From NCBI GenBank assembly GCA_958299035.1, contig CATQJL010000316.1, forward strand, positions 44,947,585 through 45,011,584: a DNA stretch of 64,000 nucleotides. The letters run 5' to 3'. The position numbers and the translations under genes were made by a program. Origin of the DNA: Cylicocyclus nassatus (Eukaryota > Nematoda > Chromadorea > Rhabditida > Strongylidae). Positions 46,301 through 57,840 of the stretch are shown here, in pieces; the stretch's first letter is position 1, and the number at the start of each line of letters is the position of its first letter. A model generated the notes under the pieces. That model saw only the letters and a list, made by a program, of their open reading frames with translations. It had not been told where the DNA came from and did no database searches.

Positions 46301-49300
46301 AGCGCGCCGTGCAATCGCACATATCAGAAGATTAGTGACGCAACCTAATGCACGATAACGCCGCTTTGGGCGTTAAGAAAAAGCAGAAGTAGCAGATCCC
46401 ATTTGTTAGCAGCGAACGATTACATTCATACACAGATTCAAAGACACATCCAATCTTTAGGCAGATTTTGTAAAGAGTGATTTTAAGAGAATCTGAAACG
46501 ACGCGCAAAGTAGGACGACTCGGGCATGATTAGACGAAGTATGCAGGTGGCAGCATTGTACATATGTATGATCGATATGTACATGCAAAGACGGCGTTCA
46601 TGATGTGCAGAGTGGCAAATAGAAAATTTTCGCAATCAATATAAACATAACGTGATGCAGACAAGGACAGTCTGTACAAATTAAAAAGCAATCGAAAAGC
46701 AGCTGCTAATGGGAGGCACTTGAATACGCACTTTTCAGGGTAGGATGAACGGTTCCCGAAGTGGTTTTTTTCGAGGCGCACGAATTACAAAATAAGCAAG
46801 TAACTTTTTCTTAGTCGTAGATGACTGATACACGTAATTGTGAAATTCCAAATTATCTATGTGTAAAGACTTCTCAGCCTGGCCGCAATGACGACCCCAC
46901 CCCATTTCTCTCAAAGCTACAAGCACGTCTAATCTCGTGAAAATTAGCGGGACCCTAGGCATTGGAAATTTTTTATTAATACAGTAGTTTTGTAGCTTAG
47001 GGTCTTTTCAGGACATTAGTGAGAATTTTACATTGAATGTCTAATCTCTATGATATATCTTTTGATCTCAATGACGTTCTGTGATCAGAGGCATGATTAT
47101 AAGTTAATTTTTTTTCAAACTTAAGCAGGAGGTGTGAAAGAATGTACAAACGGAATGATGCGGGTTAGGACAAATGCGCAAATCACAGCACTTGCAACAG
47201 ACTCTCAATACACGTTGCAAGTTCATTTGATGCGAAATTTCATTAACGCCCAGCTACACTTGAATAGCACTTCGACCACTATGACGCTTGTTTCATGAAG
47301 CTGTAACATTCATCGAAACTGACGCCATGATATGCTGCAGCGCAGATGGAAAAAGTGCACAAGCAAAAGAACAAAGGAACGGAGAATTCAGCTATGTAAT
47401 AAGACGCTGTGTATCTCTGCAGAGGTCTTTCCGTCCGATTTTAGGGTGGTGAGATTTTGATGTGAGGCAGTGACAAGAACTTTTGGTAAACAATTTTTAC
47501 TGTAGGCTGCTAAAGCTAGATTCCTACGACTATGAACACCTACAGACCTTTCAAGTCAAGGATGAGTTCCCCTTCCGCTAGCGGGTAAAAAAAGCGATAC
47601 CGCAGGAAGCATCGCTTTCGGGAACAACCGCATAATCCTCACAAACACACCCTCAATGCCACGTGAAGAGCAGTAGTCCACAAGGCCACCAAAGATGGTA
47701 TACGTTTCCTAACCGTGACCTTAACTTACTTAAGCGGTTGGCAAAATTCACCTTAGCAGCAGGACTGGACTGGAGGAGGGGGGGGGAGGGTAACATAATT
47801 AGAGGCACTGCTTTTGTATCGCATCTAGATCTCGCCACCAGCTTCAAGTGAATGATGCCTTTGATTTCAGCCTTATTTCGAAACGAGATTGGTTCGGAAG
47901 GAACTAACTACCAAATTATAATACTTCTCCATCTCCTCTGCCTGACACAAACCAACTCCACAACAAGAGGGACTTCTCAGCAGGTGAACAAAAGTTCACA
48001 TTCTTGACGGGTTTACCAACCTTCGTTCTCATTCCAGATACCCAACAGGTACCCGAGGTTTTCCCATCTTTTTCTGTCATGCGAGAGTGAGCTTGAATAG
48101 CAAGTTAAAGCCATTGCATGACCAGATCGCAGACTTTAACAATTTGTTTTTTTTTCTCCCATCCACATCCGCCTACGTAGCTTTAACTATATGGACATGA
48201 CTGTGAAGAAAGCAAGATTGTAAGATCCCAAACTTACACAAAAGATGGTGACAACGCAGTTTTTTTCTTCGATCGTAATAGCCTTTATCGTATACACTCA
48301 CTGTTACAAACAAAGTTTATCAAAACTGGAGAGAGATCTCAAAGTCGCAAAAGTGGACCCCTAAGTAATCGCACCATCCAAGGTAAGAAATGTTCGAAAT
48401 TAGAGGGACTGAAAGAAAGTCGTGAATGCTAATCGCAGCATTTTGCGATTCTCAACCATAAGTCAATATTTTGAGACTCAGGGAAGTAAATCTCAGGCGT
48501 ATGATATAATCCAAGCTATGACAGCTATGATGGCTAGTGTAATCCCTTGGACGATGCTTCCTTGAACATAAAAGGGGCAGGATAAGTGAGGGCTGAACGT
48601 TACGAACGCCTGATGGGCGAATAAATTTCAAATGGACTAAATACCATTGTAGTGTAGATGAGACAGTTTCTTATGCCTCTACAAGCAAAACGATGGTTGC
48701 ACAAGAATAATGTGATGAAGATAAAGTCTAATACGATGCCATATCATGAAAATCACGGGGATTCCTCAAAGACAGCAGATAGCTGCCTGATTAAGGCGTT
48801 CCAGCATAGTTCAAAAACAATTGTCAAGGTGCCACTGCTAGTATTCAGAAACTGTATCAATGACGCTAAAAGAATTTCTTGTGAAACAAAGAAAGGAGGA
48901 ATGGGAAAGAGGAGCAACACCCCTCCAAAGCATTTCCTATTCTACAAAAATTTCCAGAGCGTGAAAGTTTGTGAACTTAGATTTCCAGGAATTGGACCGC
49001 ACCATGACCAACCGACCGTGAATTTTTGGAAATAATCGACGGAAAGAAGGCTGCCATTTTTCTAACCCTTAACCTTTTAAACGAAGTAACCGTAGAAGTT
49101 TTGCTCAATGCAGTGCGTGTGAGAACACGGTGCCTCGACATCAGCTATTGGTCGAAGTCTCTTAGAAAAAGATGGCAAAAAGGAAAACTTGTTCCAAACG
49201 CACTAATTTCTTTCCGAACTTGCATAGAAAGTGCTCTAGATTGGGTACTACTGGAACTCTTTATGATCTGCGATTTTAAAATCTCAATGAAGTTGAACAG

Positions 49301-50000
49301 TGAGAGATTTGCAAAGCATTTTTGTGACAGGCTAATTTATACAAAAAGTGCGTTTTGCAGTAAAAATGGTGGCTCTGCATGATATTTGTTCAACTATGCA
49401 CTTGCATAATATCGTTTAATAACAAAATTTGACGTGTCTTGTGCATTAAGTTTAATAGCTTTTAGTTCAAATATATCAATACTCGAAAGTAAAGTCGAAA
49501 TTGCAAATTCTCGTAGAAACATTTTATCAACACAAAACTATTTTAGTGAAAAATCCTAAATTATAAAAGCCATATAAAAGTAAGATCAAAAATTTCTGGA
49601 CCTTTCAGCATGTTTGGGAATCAAAAATTGGAATGACGCAAATAGAGTGTTTGCCTTCACAGGTCGTGTTACCGCGATATGAGAATGGTGGCCTTGCCCC
49701 AAAAATATTTGAAAGCAGTAAGATATCCCCTTTCTGAATTATATTATTCCACATGGATTTGTTGTGCCTCAAAGAGATTATGAAATTTTCAAATATTTTG
49801 TTGCAAGACTTATGTTCCAAACTACTATATTATGTACATCAGTCACGGATAACTGCTTCATGTTTTTCATTCATAGGCATGACTGGTTCACCTAGTGGGT
49901 TAGGAAAACCATCGTTCAATTCCAAAAGACTGGATTAATTCACAACAACAATTGCAGTTACCATAGTTCCGGAATAAGGACGCTGAAGTTGCTGACTTTA
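43335..50000. other. no gene recognised
   Basis: A 6.7-kb stretch without conserved exons. Features seen are a C-run near 44223-44240, a run of 14 G near 45302-45315, a short inverted repeat GGGGCGTGGCGT / ACGCCACGCCCC (about 46027-46108), a GC-rich segment at 46250-46360, and a G-run near 47778. The segment at 46250-46360 has an Arg-rich frame that could be a LINE remnant. It also holds a possible partial MITE end near 47445. The open frames at 48658-49035 and 49026-49382 have no recognisable domain. Confidence 0.35.
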
Positions 50001-50320
50001 GGGCAGCGTCCCGGCAAAATTTTGTTTTCCAAGCTCATATAAGGGCTTTTCAGCGCATGAATGTATCGAAAGTGAGCTTTTTCCGAAGCTTTCCAGTTCT
50101 GCATTCAGTGGAAAATACGCGTAAGTGGGCGGAGTCCTAAACGAGGGAGGCGGGGTGCGGAAGACTTCCGGCGTATCTTCACTGAATGCGGACCTGAAAA
50201 GCATCGAAAAAGCGCATTTTCGCCACTTTCATGCGCTGAAAAGCCCATATGGGTTCCTCATGGCGAGAGAGCTCCGAGGAGGTGAAAAACTGAACAGGGA
50301 AAGTTTGCCGAGACGCTGCC
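50001..50320. mobile_element. palindromic MITE, GGCAGCGTC ends
   Basis: TTTAGGGCAGCGTCCCGGCAAA on the left is inverted against TTTGCCGAGACGCTGCC on the right. The middle pairs through AGCGCATGAA / TTCATGCGCT and CATTCAGTGGAAAATACGC / GCGTATCTTCACTGAATG. The core is shared with the element at 54390-54756. Confidence 0.75.
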
Positions 50321-53300
50321 ATCAAATGAACCAGTATACCGTATCCTCTACGATGGTTTACGGTAATCGGTCGAAACGACCTCCGTGCCGGCGTCAATAT
50401 TAGCCTCACCACAAAACAAAATCTACCTTTCTCCTCCCCCCCCCCCTTCTTCGCTCGAGACAGTGCCTACAGAAAAAATTTTCTCTCCGACGGTCTAATT
50501 TCCCTCCATCTTTGAGTGATCACAACTAACGAAAAGAGAGCTCATATTCTAAAGAAAATATTTCTTTGAAATCTAAAGCTCGATTCTCCAACGAACATCC
50601 GCATTCAGATGAAAAGTCTAGGCCTTCCAGCCAAAATGAGGACATATGTAACGTGATGGCATGAGCACAAAATGAATAATTTAGAGGCGACGACACCGAT
50701 ATATGATATCCAAACCAGTTTGTACAAGGTGTTAGTAAATAGAGCCTTCTGGACGAAGTAAATTGCTTGAATTTCCAGGAACTCATCAATTCATTATTCC
50801 GCTTTGGCCCGACGACTTAAGGAATACAAAACAGCCCTTCTTGAATAAAGATGTCGGCTAGCCGGTGTTTCTCCAGAAGTACAAAAAGAACTTCCTTGTA
50901 TGCAAGAGCTAGTCTATGAGGACAAAGTGTTGCGAATCCTCTAGATCACTAATAATCAAATAAGAGCTTGCATTACAGTTTACCTGATTTAAATCGCAAA
51001 GATGAGCACGTCACGCTTTTTTTCTTGCAAATTTCAGGAAATGTCGTAAAGCCGAGGTCGTACAATGGGTGATTCCTGGCGTGAAAGAGAAGGGATTCTT
51101 TGTAACAAGATGATGTGAAAGAAGCAAAATGTATGGAGAATTAAGACATTCTTGGCAGGAAGTCATTGGAAGCAAAAACGACTTCTGGGAGAAAAAATAG
51201 AGAATTCGTATAACGCACTCTCAAAGAAGCATGGATGGATAAACTATTTGTGGCTTTATGGCTATTTGAAGGAGTACCTCGGATGCAGCTGAAAGAAGGT
51301 TTGCTGATGACTGAAGACAAAAAGGTCACGTGAGAATGGAAAAACTGCAGAAGAATTCTCGTCGCCTGTTGCAGAATAAGGAGGCGAAAGATGCCATCAT
51401 AAAATCAGAATTTTGGGACTTCCGACGACTTACATCAACGTGAAAGGACAAAGCACCTGCCTTTTGCAAGTTAAATTTGAAGGAGTAGAGAAACAATCAG
51501 CACCTTTTCACAACATGCTCCATTCGCGAAGACGAAAACGCGGCGCAATATGGCAGCGATGCGGACGCGGCGCATGCCAACGATTCTCGAATAGATTCTA
51601 ATTCTCTTCCCGCATCATCTTCTCATGGATCAACAAATCTTGCGCAAATGAATCTTAAATAAACCTAACGGGAACCTATATGAACGAAAAAAGATGAAGG
51701 AAAAAGTGCAAGTCTTTCGTGCTTGATAAAGAGACCTTTAGCTGGGGAAGCAAGGAGTAAACACTGCCGCCACAGAGCAGGATAAACTAGGATATGCGAC
51801 TGATTTGCTATTTCACATATTGCTTTGACTGCTAACACAACACGAATGAAAAGGACACAAACAAAATATGTCAGATTATATTTGCTATATCAATCCAAAG
51901 CCAGGTTTAGGGAAAAAAATTCAAGCGATTTTGAACAAAGCGAAAAGCTTTTAATCAAATCAGCAGCGGTCCCTGTCCACGTGGCAGCGCGCGCCCAACA
52001 TGAATTGTAAATTGAGAGTGCTACAATATTGAAAAAAAGAAAGCATTTTTTCTGGACAGAAAAAATTAGGCACGGCTGCTGCGTAAGTTCTATTCATTTC
52101 GCAATTTTCAACCTCAACTGTTAGAAACTATTTCAAAACCGATTTTTTTCGATTAACCATTTCACTGGACTGGTCTTATTTGAAATGATGACGCCTATTT
52201 CAAGAACTGGCAGGCATATTTAGGAAGAACCACGCATATAGCAAAAAATCAAATAACAGCATTAGAGAACTCGCGAGAAAATTCAAGTCATCAAGGCTTA
52301 GAGCCTTACTTTGAGCGGAAAGACATTTTTGATTTCGCTTTAGCACATGCATTTATGCCCATTTTTAAATCATAACATTTTCACATTTGCTGCGAGCAAC
52401 GAGAAATAATGGAGTGGCCATGCTAATTTTTTGCTACACTGGCACTTGCAGCGTGGACTCCCGATTGCATCTATTCATAAAAAGTTATTGCTTATAGCTA
52501 CAGGAACAAATAGTTTTCGACAAAAAATTCTACAAGAAAGACGATGTCTATATAAATGGAAGTGTGTGCGTGCTAGTCTATTACGCTCCTGTTCCGTGAC
52601 CAATAAAAAATTGGACTGAGGGCGCATTGAAGAAATTTTCTTGCAATTTCTTGCATAATTCTTAAGCGAGATCGCATTTCGGCCACCTGGAATATTGGAC
52701 CTTGAATCTCGTTATACTGGAGATTTTGTTGAAATTCAGTATCTAACAGAAACAGTTAGAGAAGCGTTTTCTAATGATATAAACACTATCGCATTAAAGG
52801 CGAAAAATCTCCTAGAACAGCTGCTTCCAACACAAGGCAACAAAAAACGGGCAGAACTTGAGCAGCAATCAGTATACATCGAACTAAGCAATAAACAAAT
52901 TCTAAGTAGAAAATTACCGTATATCAAAAAGACATGATCAACTGACAAAAGCATGAATGCAGAAGCGAAAAAGGTGCGAATACGGTCGGAAGTGAGCGCA
53001 AAGGTCTGCTACTCATCTCACACATTAAGTTAGATAATGCGAAGAAGGGACCAGTCAAGTTCACGCCCCCTCTGCATTCCTTGTTTATTTCCCAGGTTAA
53101 AAAAAGACAAGATCAGACTATCTCTAGAGGAGACCTCATCACTAAGCATCAGAATTCTGCGCGAAGACCTCATGGCTAAAGCCAGCCTACACATCAGAAT
53201 TGGATTTTTTCGAAAATAAGTCGCTCTAGAATTGCATGCAGAAAAAATCAATAGTACATTCGAGTCATTCGCCTGCGTACTCGCTATCTGCACTCGTATT

Positions 53301-53692
53301 TCTCGTGCAGCACTTTTACGCTGCGAAAAGTACAAAACACTCCGTATTGATGTGTGTGTGTATGTGCGTACGCCGTCAGTGCAATCCGCAAAATGCACAT
53401 GCTAACAGTCATCCTTTAGTGCAAGGACATGCAACTCTGCAGAAAAGTTCTAGTTTAACTCTACAATCAGACAGTGATTCATCTGATGCGTATACACAAT
53501 TTTTGAAAGAAGAGCATGTTACCAAAGAGGACGTTGGCTTGTTTAGAGTATCTCTTCTCACAAGTACTGCCAAGTTGCCCCTTTTGAATTTTCCAAGCGA
53601 CACGCCTCTTTATGCCTCTCCTTATTTTGAGAACAAGACGAAGGAACATACATCTCCACCTCATCCTAAAGGAAATTGTCAGTACGCGCATA
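50321..53692. other. no gene recognised
   Basis: A 3.4-kb stretch with a C-run at about 50437-50447 and only short frames. A plus-strand frame at 53236-53727 (163 codons) has no known domain and runs into the MITE at 53693. Another at 52695-52937 also has no recognisable domain. Confidence 0.35.
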
Positions 53693-54372
53693 TACAGGGT
53701 GTCCCAAAAAATGTGAACACTTTTTGATTCTCAATAACTCCCTTGTTCTCATGTCTTTCGCTGAGCTTGAGGTACCATTCTATAGAGCGAGGTTCAGCTT
53801 AGATCTGCAGTTTAGAGCAAGCCGTCGATCGCTCCTCATTACTGGAGGATTGCGGTAGGAACTTCGACAAGGATTTTAGGCCATTGGAGGCCATATTCTT
53901 CTCGGAACTAAAGCAAACAAGCCAAAAACTTTTATGCTATGGTAATGGAAGCCTCTGAGTTCGAATATGAAATTTCCACTTTACTGTGGTGCTTCTTTCC
54001 AAGTTTATCCCAGCTAAATCGTAATAATGACTATCCAGCATTTGTCAGAAATGTGACTACACCGTCAGAAAAGCTAAAAACACTGGTAAAAAGTTGTGTA
54101 ATGGAATCAGCGTGCGCGAAGACCCCGATACACGGTTTTATAGATTTTTTGGAAAATTTTTTCGTCAAATGGCATATTTCACAATAGATCCACGTGCTAG
54201 AAGTTCATACCGTAATCCTACAGTAACGAACAGCGATCGGTGATTCGCTCCATACTATAAATCTAAGTTGAATCTCGCTCTACAGAACTGCGCCTCAAGC
54301 TCGGCGAAAGGCTTGAAAGCAACGGAGTTATTAACGATCAAACAGTGTTCACATTTTTTTGGGACACCCTGT
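53693..54372. mobile_element. MITE, TACAGGGTGTCC ends, copy D
   Basis: About 680 bp. The left end is TACAGGGTGTCCCAAAAAAT and the right end is ATTTTTTTGGGACACCCTGT. The long inverted arms match copies A and C. Both termini are intact, so this is the best reference copy. It abuts the palindromic element at 54390. Confidence 0.85.
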
Positions 54373-54389
54373 GCATTGCAAAGCGATAT

Positions 54390-54756
54390 GGAGGCAGTGC
54401 CTCGGCGGAATTCGGCTTCCCACTTTCTCACCTTTTCGGAGCTTTTTCGCCATAAGCTCGCCATAAGGAACCCTATCTGAGCTTTCAGCGCATGAAAATG
54501 ACGGATATGAGCTTTTATCGAAGCTTTTCAGGTCCGCATCCAGTGGAGAATACGTGCAAGTTGGCGGGGCCCGGAACGAGGAAGGCGGGACGCGGGAGAC
54601 TTCCGTCGTATCTTCACTGGATGCGGACCTGGAAAGCTTCGAAAAAAGCTCACATTCGTCATTTTCATGCGCTGAAAAGCCCAGATATACGTTCCTTATG
54701 GCGAGAAGGCTTCAAGGTAACTGAAAAACGATAGTCTGCGAAGACACTGCCTTTAA
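54390..54756. mobile_element. palindromic MITE, GGCAGTG ends
   Basis: Left GAGGCAGTGCCTCGGCGG and right AAGACACTGCCTTTAA are inverted with mismatches. The arms pair through AGCGCATGAAAATGACG / CATTTTCATGCGCT and GGTCCGCATCCAGTGGAGAA / TCTTCACTGGATGCGGACC. It shares this core with 50001-50320. Confidence 0.75.
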
Positions 54757-55327
54757 GGAGGATGCAAAGGTCAGGATCTACTACGGCGGAACATCTATAT
54801 TTACATTTAAAGAAAAATGTGAAATTTTTGACTGTAGAATTTCCAAGAAGAGATTTGAGATGCCAAGTTCCACCTCTAACTGGTTTCTGTGTTGCCGAGG
54901 AAGCATCCGTGGAGCGTCTGGACTTCGTAACGCTTATCCGCATTGTGAGGATTAAGAGGGAAGTGGATTGGAATAGCAAGTCACATATCTTGCTTCGCTC
55001 AAAACAGGCTCCCCTTCTCCCGCATTTCCAACAGCTGAAGATCTGAAGGCCCTTCGCAGAAGCCGTGTGATCAAAATGAATATGGTTCAGAGGCAAAAAG
55101 CGAAGGATAGAATGACCATGATGAGAACAAACCCGTCTTAAGCGCACAACCAAATAACGACTGTTTCGGACTACATTACGCAACCATATTAGAAATATTA
55201 TTATTGGGTCACCAGAAACAGGACGCAGTGCCCATTTCAGATTAATCTTCCGAGAAACTACTGAAATGGGTGGGTCAAACATGCTTGTTGGTATTCGCAA
55301 CATTTTTCATTTTCTTTCATTTTCTTT
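54757..55327. other. no gene recognised
   Basis: It contains a 212-codon minus-strand frame (54665-55303) overlapping the palindrome on its left. It shows no recognisable domain and no exon borders. I regard it as a chance frame. Confidence 0.35.
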
Positions 55328-56882
55328 CAGTGTTGGCCAAAATTACAGGTCCACTCTAAAAAATGCCATAACTCACTTTGTTGTGAATGAAATTTTCCAA
55401 AATTTGGTACTTACGTGTGCTTACCAGCCTACTATCAGTCTTCAAAACGGTTCTCGTTTTCGTTTGATTATTCAAGAAAAAATTAGAAATTTTAAAAAAA
55501 GCAGGCTTGAAGGCTGGCCAAAATTATAGGTCCACCTGGAGTTTTTACTGATTAAAGCACTTCTTAGCTCCCGAATTTTTTTACGTAGGACACATCCGAA
55601 AACGTTAAACAGCTGCATTGGTCAAACTGTGTCATACCTCCAAAAAAGAACTGATTATCTGCTTTTTTGCCTTGAAGATGCACTTACATGTATTTCGCTC
55701 CACAAACCTGCGTTGAGTAAGAAATTCTGCAGTTTCTCAGCTGGATCGGAAGGGACGGGGTTTCATCTATCTTCTGGATGCTTTTTGACGTGAGCATTGA
55801 GGAAAAAATCCGACTTTTTGCTGCTGAAGCAAATCTGACATCGGCTTAATCGGCAGAGTAAGCCTCAGTTTCTGCCCTAAAACCCTTTATGCATTGTCAT
55901 TATAACCTCAAGATATTGTAGAAGCATTTTTTACACAAGAATAAAGCTGTTTGCCATACTCACAAGTGTCCACAAAGCTGCCTTGCTTCTTTTTCGAAAC
56001 ATGAGTTGTGTGTGCAACGTAATAATGGTGTTACGCGATCCAAAATAGCTTTCCAAGTGCTACCTCACTTAGATTTTTGACAGTAATTATTTACTAGATA
56101 GTGGATACAGTTTGTAGTGTATGTTAGCACATGATTCTTCTGAAAATTTTGGTCGGAGCCACAAGTAGCTTTGGTGCTTGTCGTAATCAGTTTCTGCTGA
56201 GTGATTTCAGTAATTATACTCGAATGCTAGGCTTTCTAGAAAGTTGTAACTATGGTATATGGACTCCCCTTCGTAGAAACAATGCCTTTACTTTACTCAA
56301 TGCTTCTGAGAACATTGTAAAAGAAGTTGAAGGCAGAAATTTGAGCTCAGAATTGCAGTACTGTCAATGTCAGATTTGCTTCAGCAGCAAAAAGTCGGAT
56401 TTTTTCCTCAATGCTCACGTCAAAAAGCATCCAGAAGATAGATGAAACCCCATCCCTTCCGATTCAACTGAGAAACTGCAAAATTTCTTACTCAACGCAG
56501 GTTTGTGGAGCGAAATACATGTGAGAGCTTCTTCAAGGCAAAAAAGCAGATAATGCGTCCTTTGTGGAGGTATGACACAGCTTGACTAAAGCAGCTGTTT
56601 AAGGTTTTTAGATGTGTGCCTACGTAAAAAAATTCGGGAGCCAAGAAGTGCTTTAATCAGTAAAAACTCCAGGTGGACCTATAATTTTGGCCAGCCTTTA
56701 AGCCTGCTTTATTCAAAATTTCTAATTTTTTCTTGAATAATCAAACGAAAACGAGAACCGTTTTGAAGACTGATAGTAGTCTGGTAAACACACGTAAGTA
56801 CCAAATTTTGGAAAATTTCATTCACAACAGAGTGAGTTATGGCATTTTTTAGAGTGGACCTATAATTTTGGCCAGCACTGTA
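55328..56882. mobile_element. Tc1-ended fold-back element with 0.5-kb arms
   Basis: The right end reads TATAATTTTGGCCAGCACTG followed by TA. In reverse this is CAGTGCTGGCCAAAA, the terminal sequence of the C. elegans Tc1 transposon. The left end CAGTGTTGGCCAAAATTACA is its inverted partner. The arms of about 510 bp (55328-55840 and 56365-56882) are near-identical inverted copies. The unique centre of about 525 bp shows no transposase. The arms are far longer than the short terminal repeats of Tc1 itself. Confidence 0.85.
56131..56445 (+). CDS. 104-codon frame ending in a C2H2-finger-like segment
   Basis: The frame starts in the unique centre of the Tc1-ended element and ends within its right arm. 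Its last residues are CQICFSSKKSDFFLNAHVKK followed by HPEDR and stop. This fits C-X2-C-X12-H-X3-H with the usual Leu three residues before the first His. The rest (for example TRMLGFLESCNYGIWTPLRR) has no domain I know. The same finger is encoded on the minus strand of the left arm. It may be a fragment of a captured host gene or of an accessory element protein; expression is unproven. Confidence 0.35.
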   Translation: MILLKILVGATSSFGACRNQFLLSDFSNYTRMLGFLESCNYGIWTPLRRNNAFTLLNASENIVKEVEGRNLSSELQYCQCQICFSSKKSDFFLNAHVKKHPEDR

Positions 56883-56896
56883 TAAATGCTGCTTTT

Positions 56897-57840
56897 ATTA
56901 GGTTGTCAAGAAAATAATGTCGGTTTTTATTTGCTTACTTCAACAAAGCAAACAGACTCAACCCAACAAGGGGAAAAGGGTACTGTTCGATAGAGCAAAG
57001 CAAGCTCTACAAGATGGCGTTTATGACTTTGCGCCAAGCTCGATCCACGGAGAGTTCCAACTTAAAACCTAAAAGTTTCCAAATGCCCAAAAAATCGAAA
57101 AAAATCAAATCTTCGTTCAAATAATTTCTACGGACCTCCCACTCGCTCACATCAATACTATCGATATCTGATATCCATATGTGCGATTGCCGTATTTTTT
57201 CCTTGACTAGAAACTGAGAAAACGAGAATTTCCCTGTTTTTCTCAAAGCAATGCTGAGCCGTTTCTGCACATGTAGTTCTATACAACAAGCCTAAGTAAG
57301 CATAACTGTAGGTTTTCAGCCTATTTCGAGCTGTACTATTCGCCAAATGTCGTTTTAGCACTGAAACTTAAAAGAAAAAATCCGAATTCAATATTTTTCG
57401 AAAACTACCGCTTGTAATGGGCTGAAAATCTACAGTTATACCTACCTGGACTGGTAGTATAGAACTACATATGCAAAAACGGCTCAGCATTGCTTTGAGA
57501 AAAACAGGGAATCGTTTTCTCAGTTTCTAGTCAAGGAAAAAATACAGCAATTGCACATACGGATATCAGATATCGAAAGTGTTGACGTGAGCAAGTGGGA
57601 GGTCCTTAGAAATTTTTTGAACGAAGATTTGATTTTTTTTGGATTTTTTGGGCATTTGGAACTTTTAGGTTTTGAATTGGAACTCTCCGTGGATCGAGCT
57701 TGGCGCAAAGACATGAGTGCCGTTTTGTAGAGCTTGCTTTCTCTATCGAAAGTACCCCTCACCCTTTGTTGTGTTGAGTCTGTTTGCTTTGTCGAAGTAA
57801 GCAAATAAAAAACGACATTATTTTCTTGACAGCCTAATAT
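56897..57840. mobile_element. mariner-type MITE with 0.4-kb arms
   Basis: TATTAGGTTGTCAAGAAAAT at the left and ATTTTCTTGACAGCCTAATA at the right are inverted with TA flanks. The arms pair for about 420 bp, including TTTGCTTACTTC..AAGCAAACAGACTCAA and GAAAAACAGGGAA blocks. No transposase. It sits only 15 bp from the Tc1-ended element. Confidence 0.8.

Noticed and set aside
46250..46360. Arg-rich segment reading RPELTQKLEVLRRGRECEAR
   Set aside because: Looks like coding sequence of a LINE or exon but is short, followed by a stop, and cannot be tied to neighbours.
53236..53727. 163-codon plus-strand open frame
   Set aside because: No domain, contains a TG-repeat stretch, and its last residues are encoded by the terminus of MITE copy D.
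54665..55303. 212-codon minus-strand open frame
   Set aside because: No recognisable domain, overlaps a GC-rich palindrome at one end, and shows no exon borders; the opposite strand is also open for about 95 codons.
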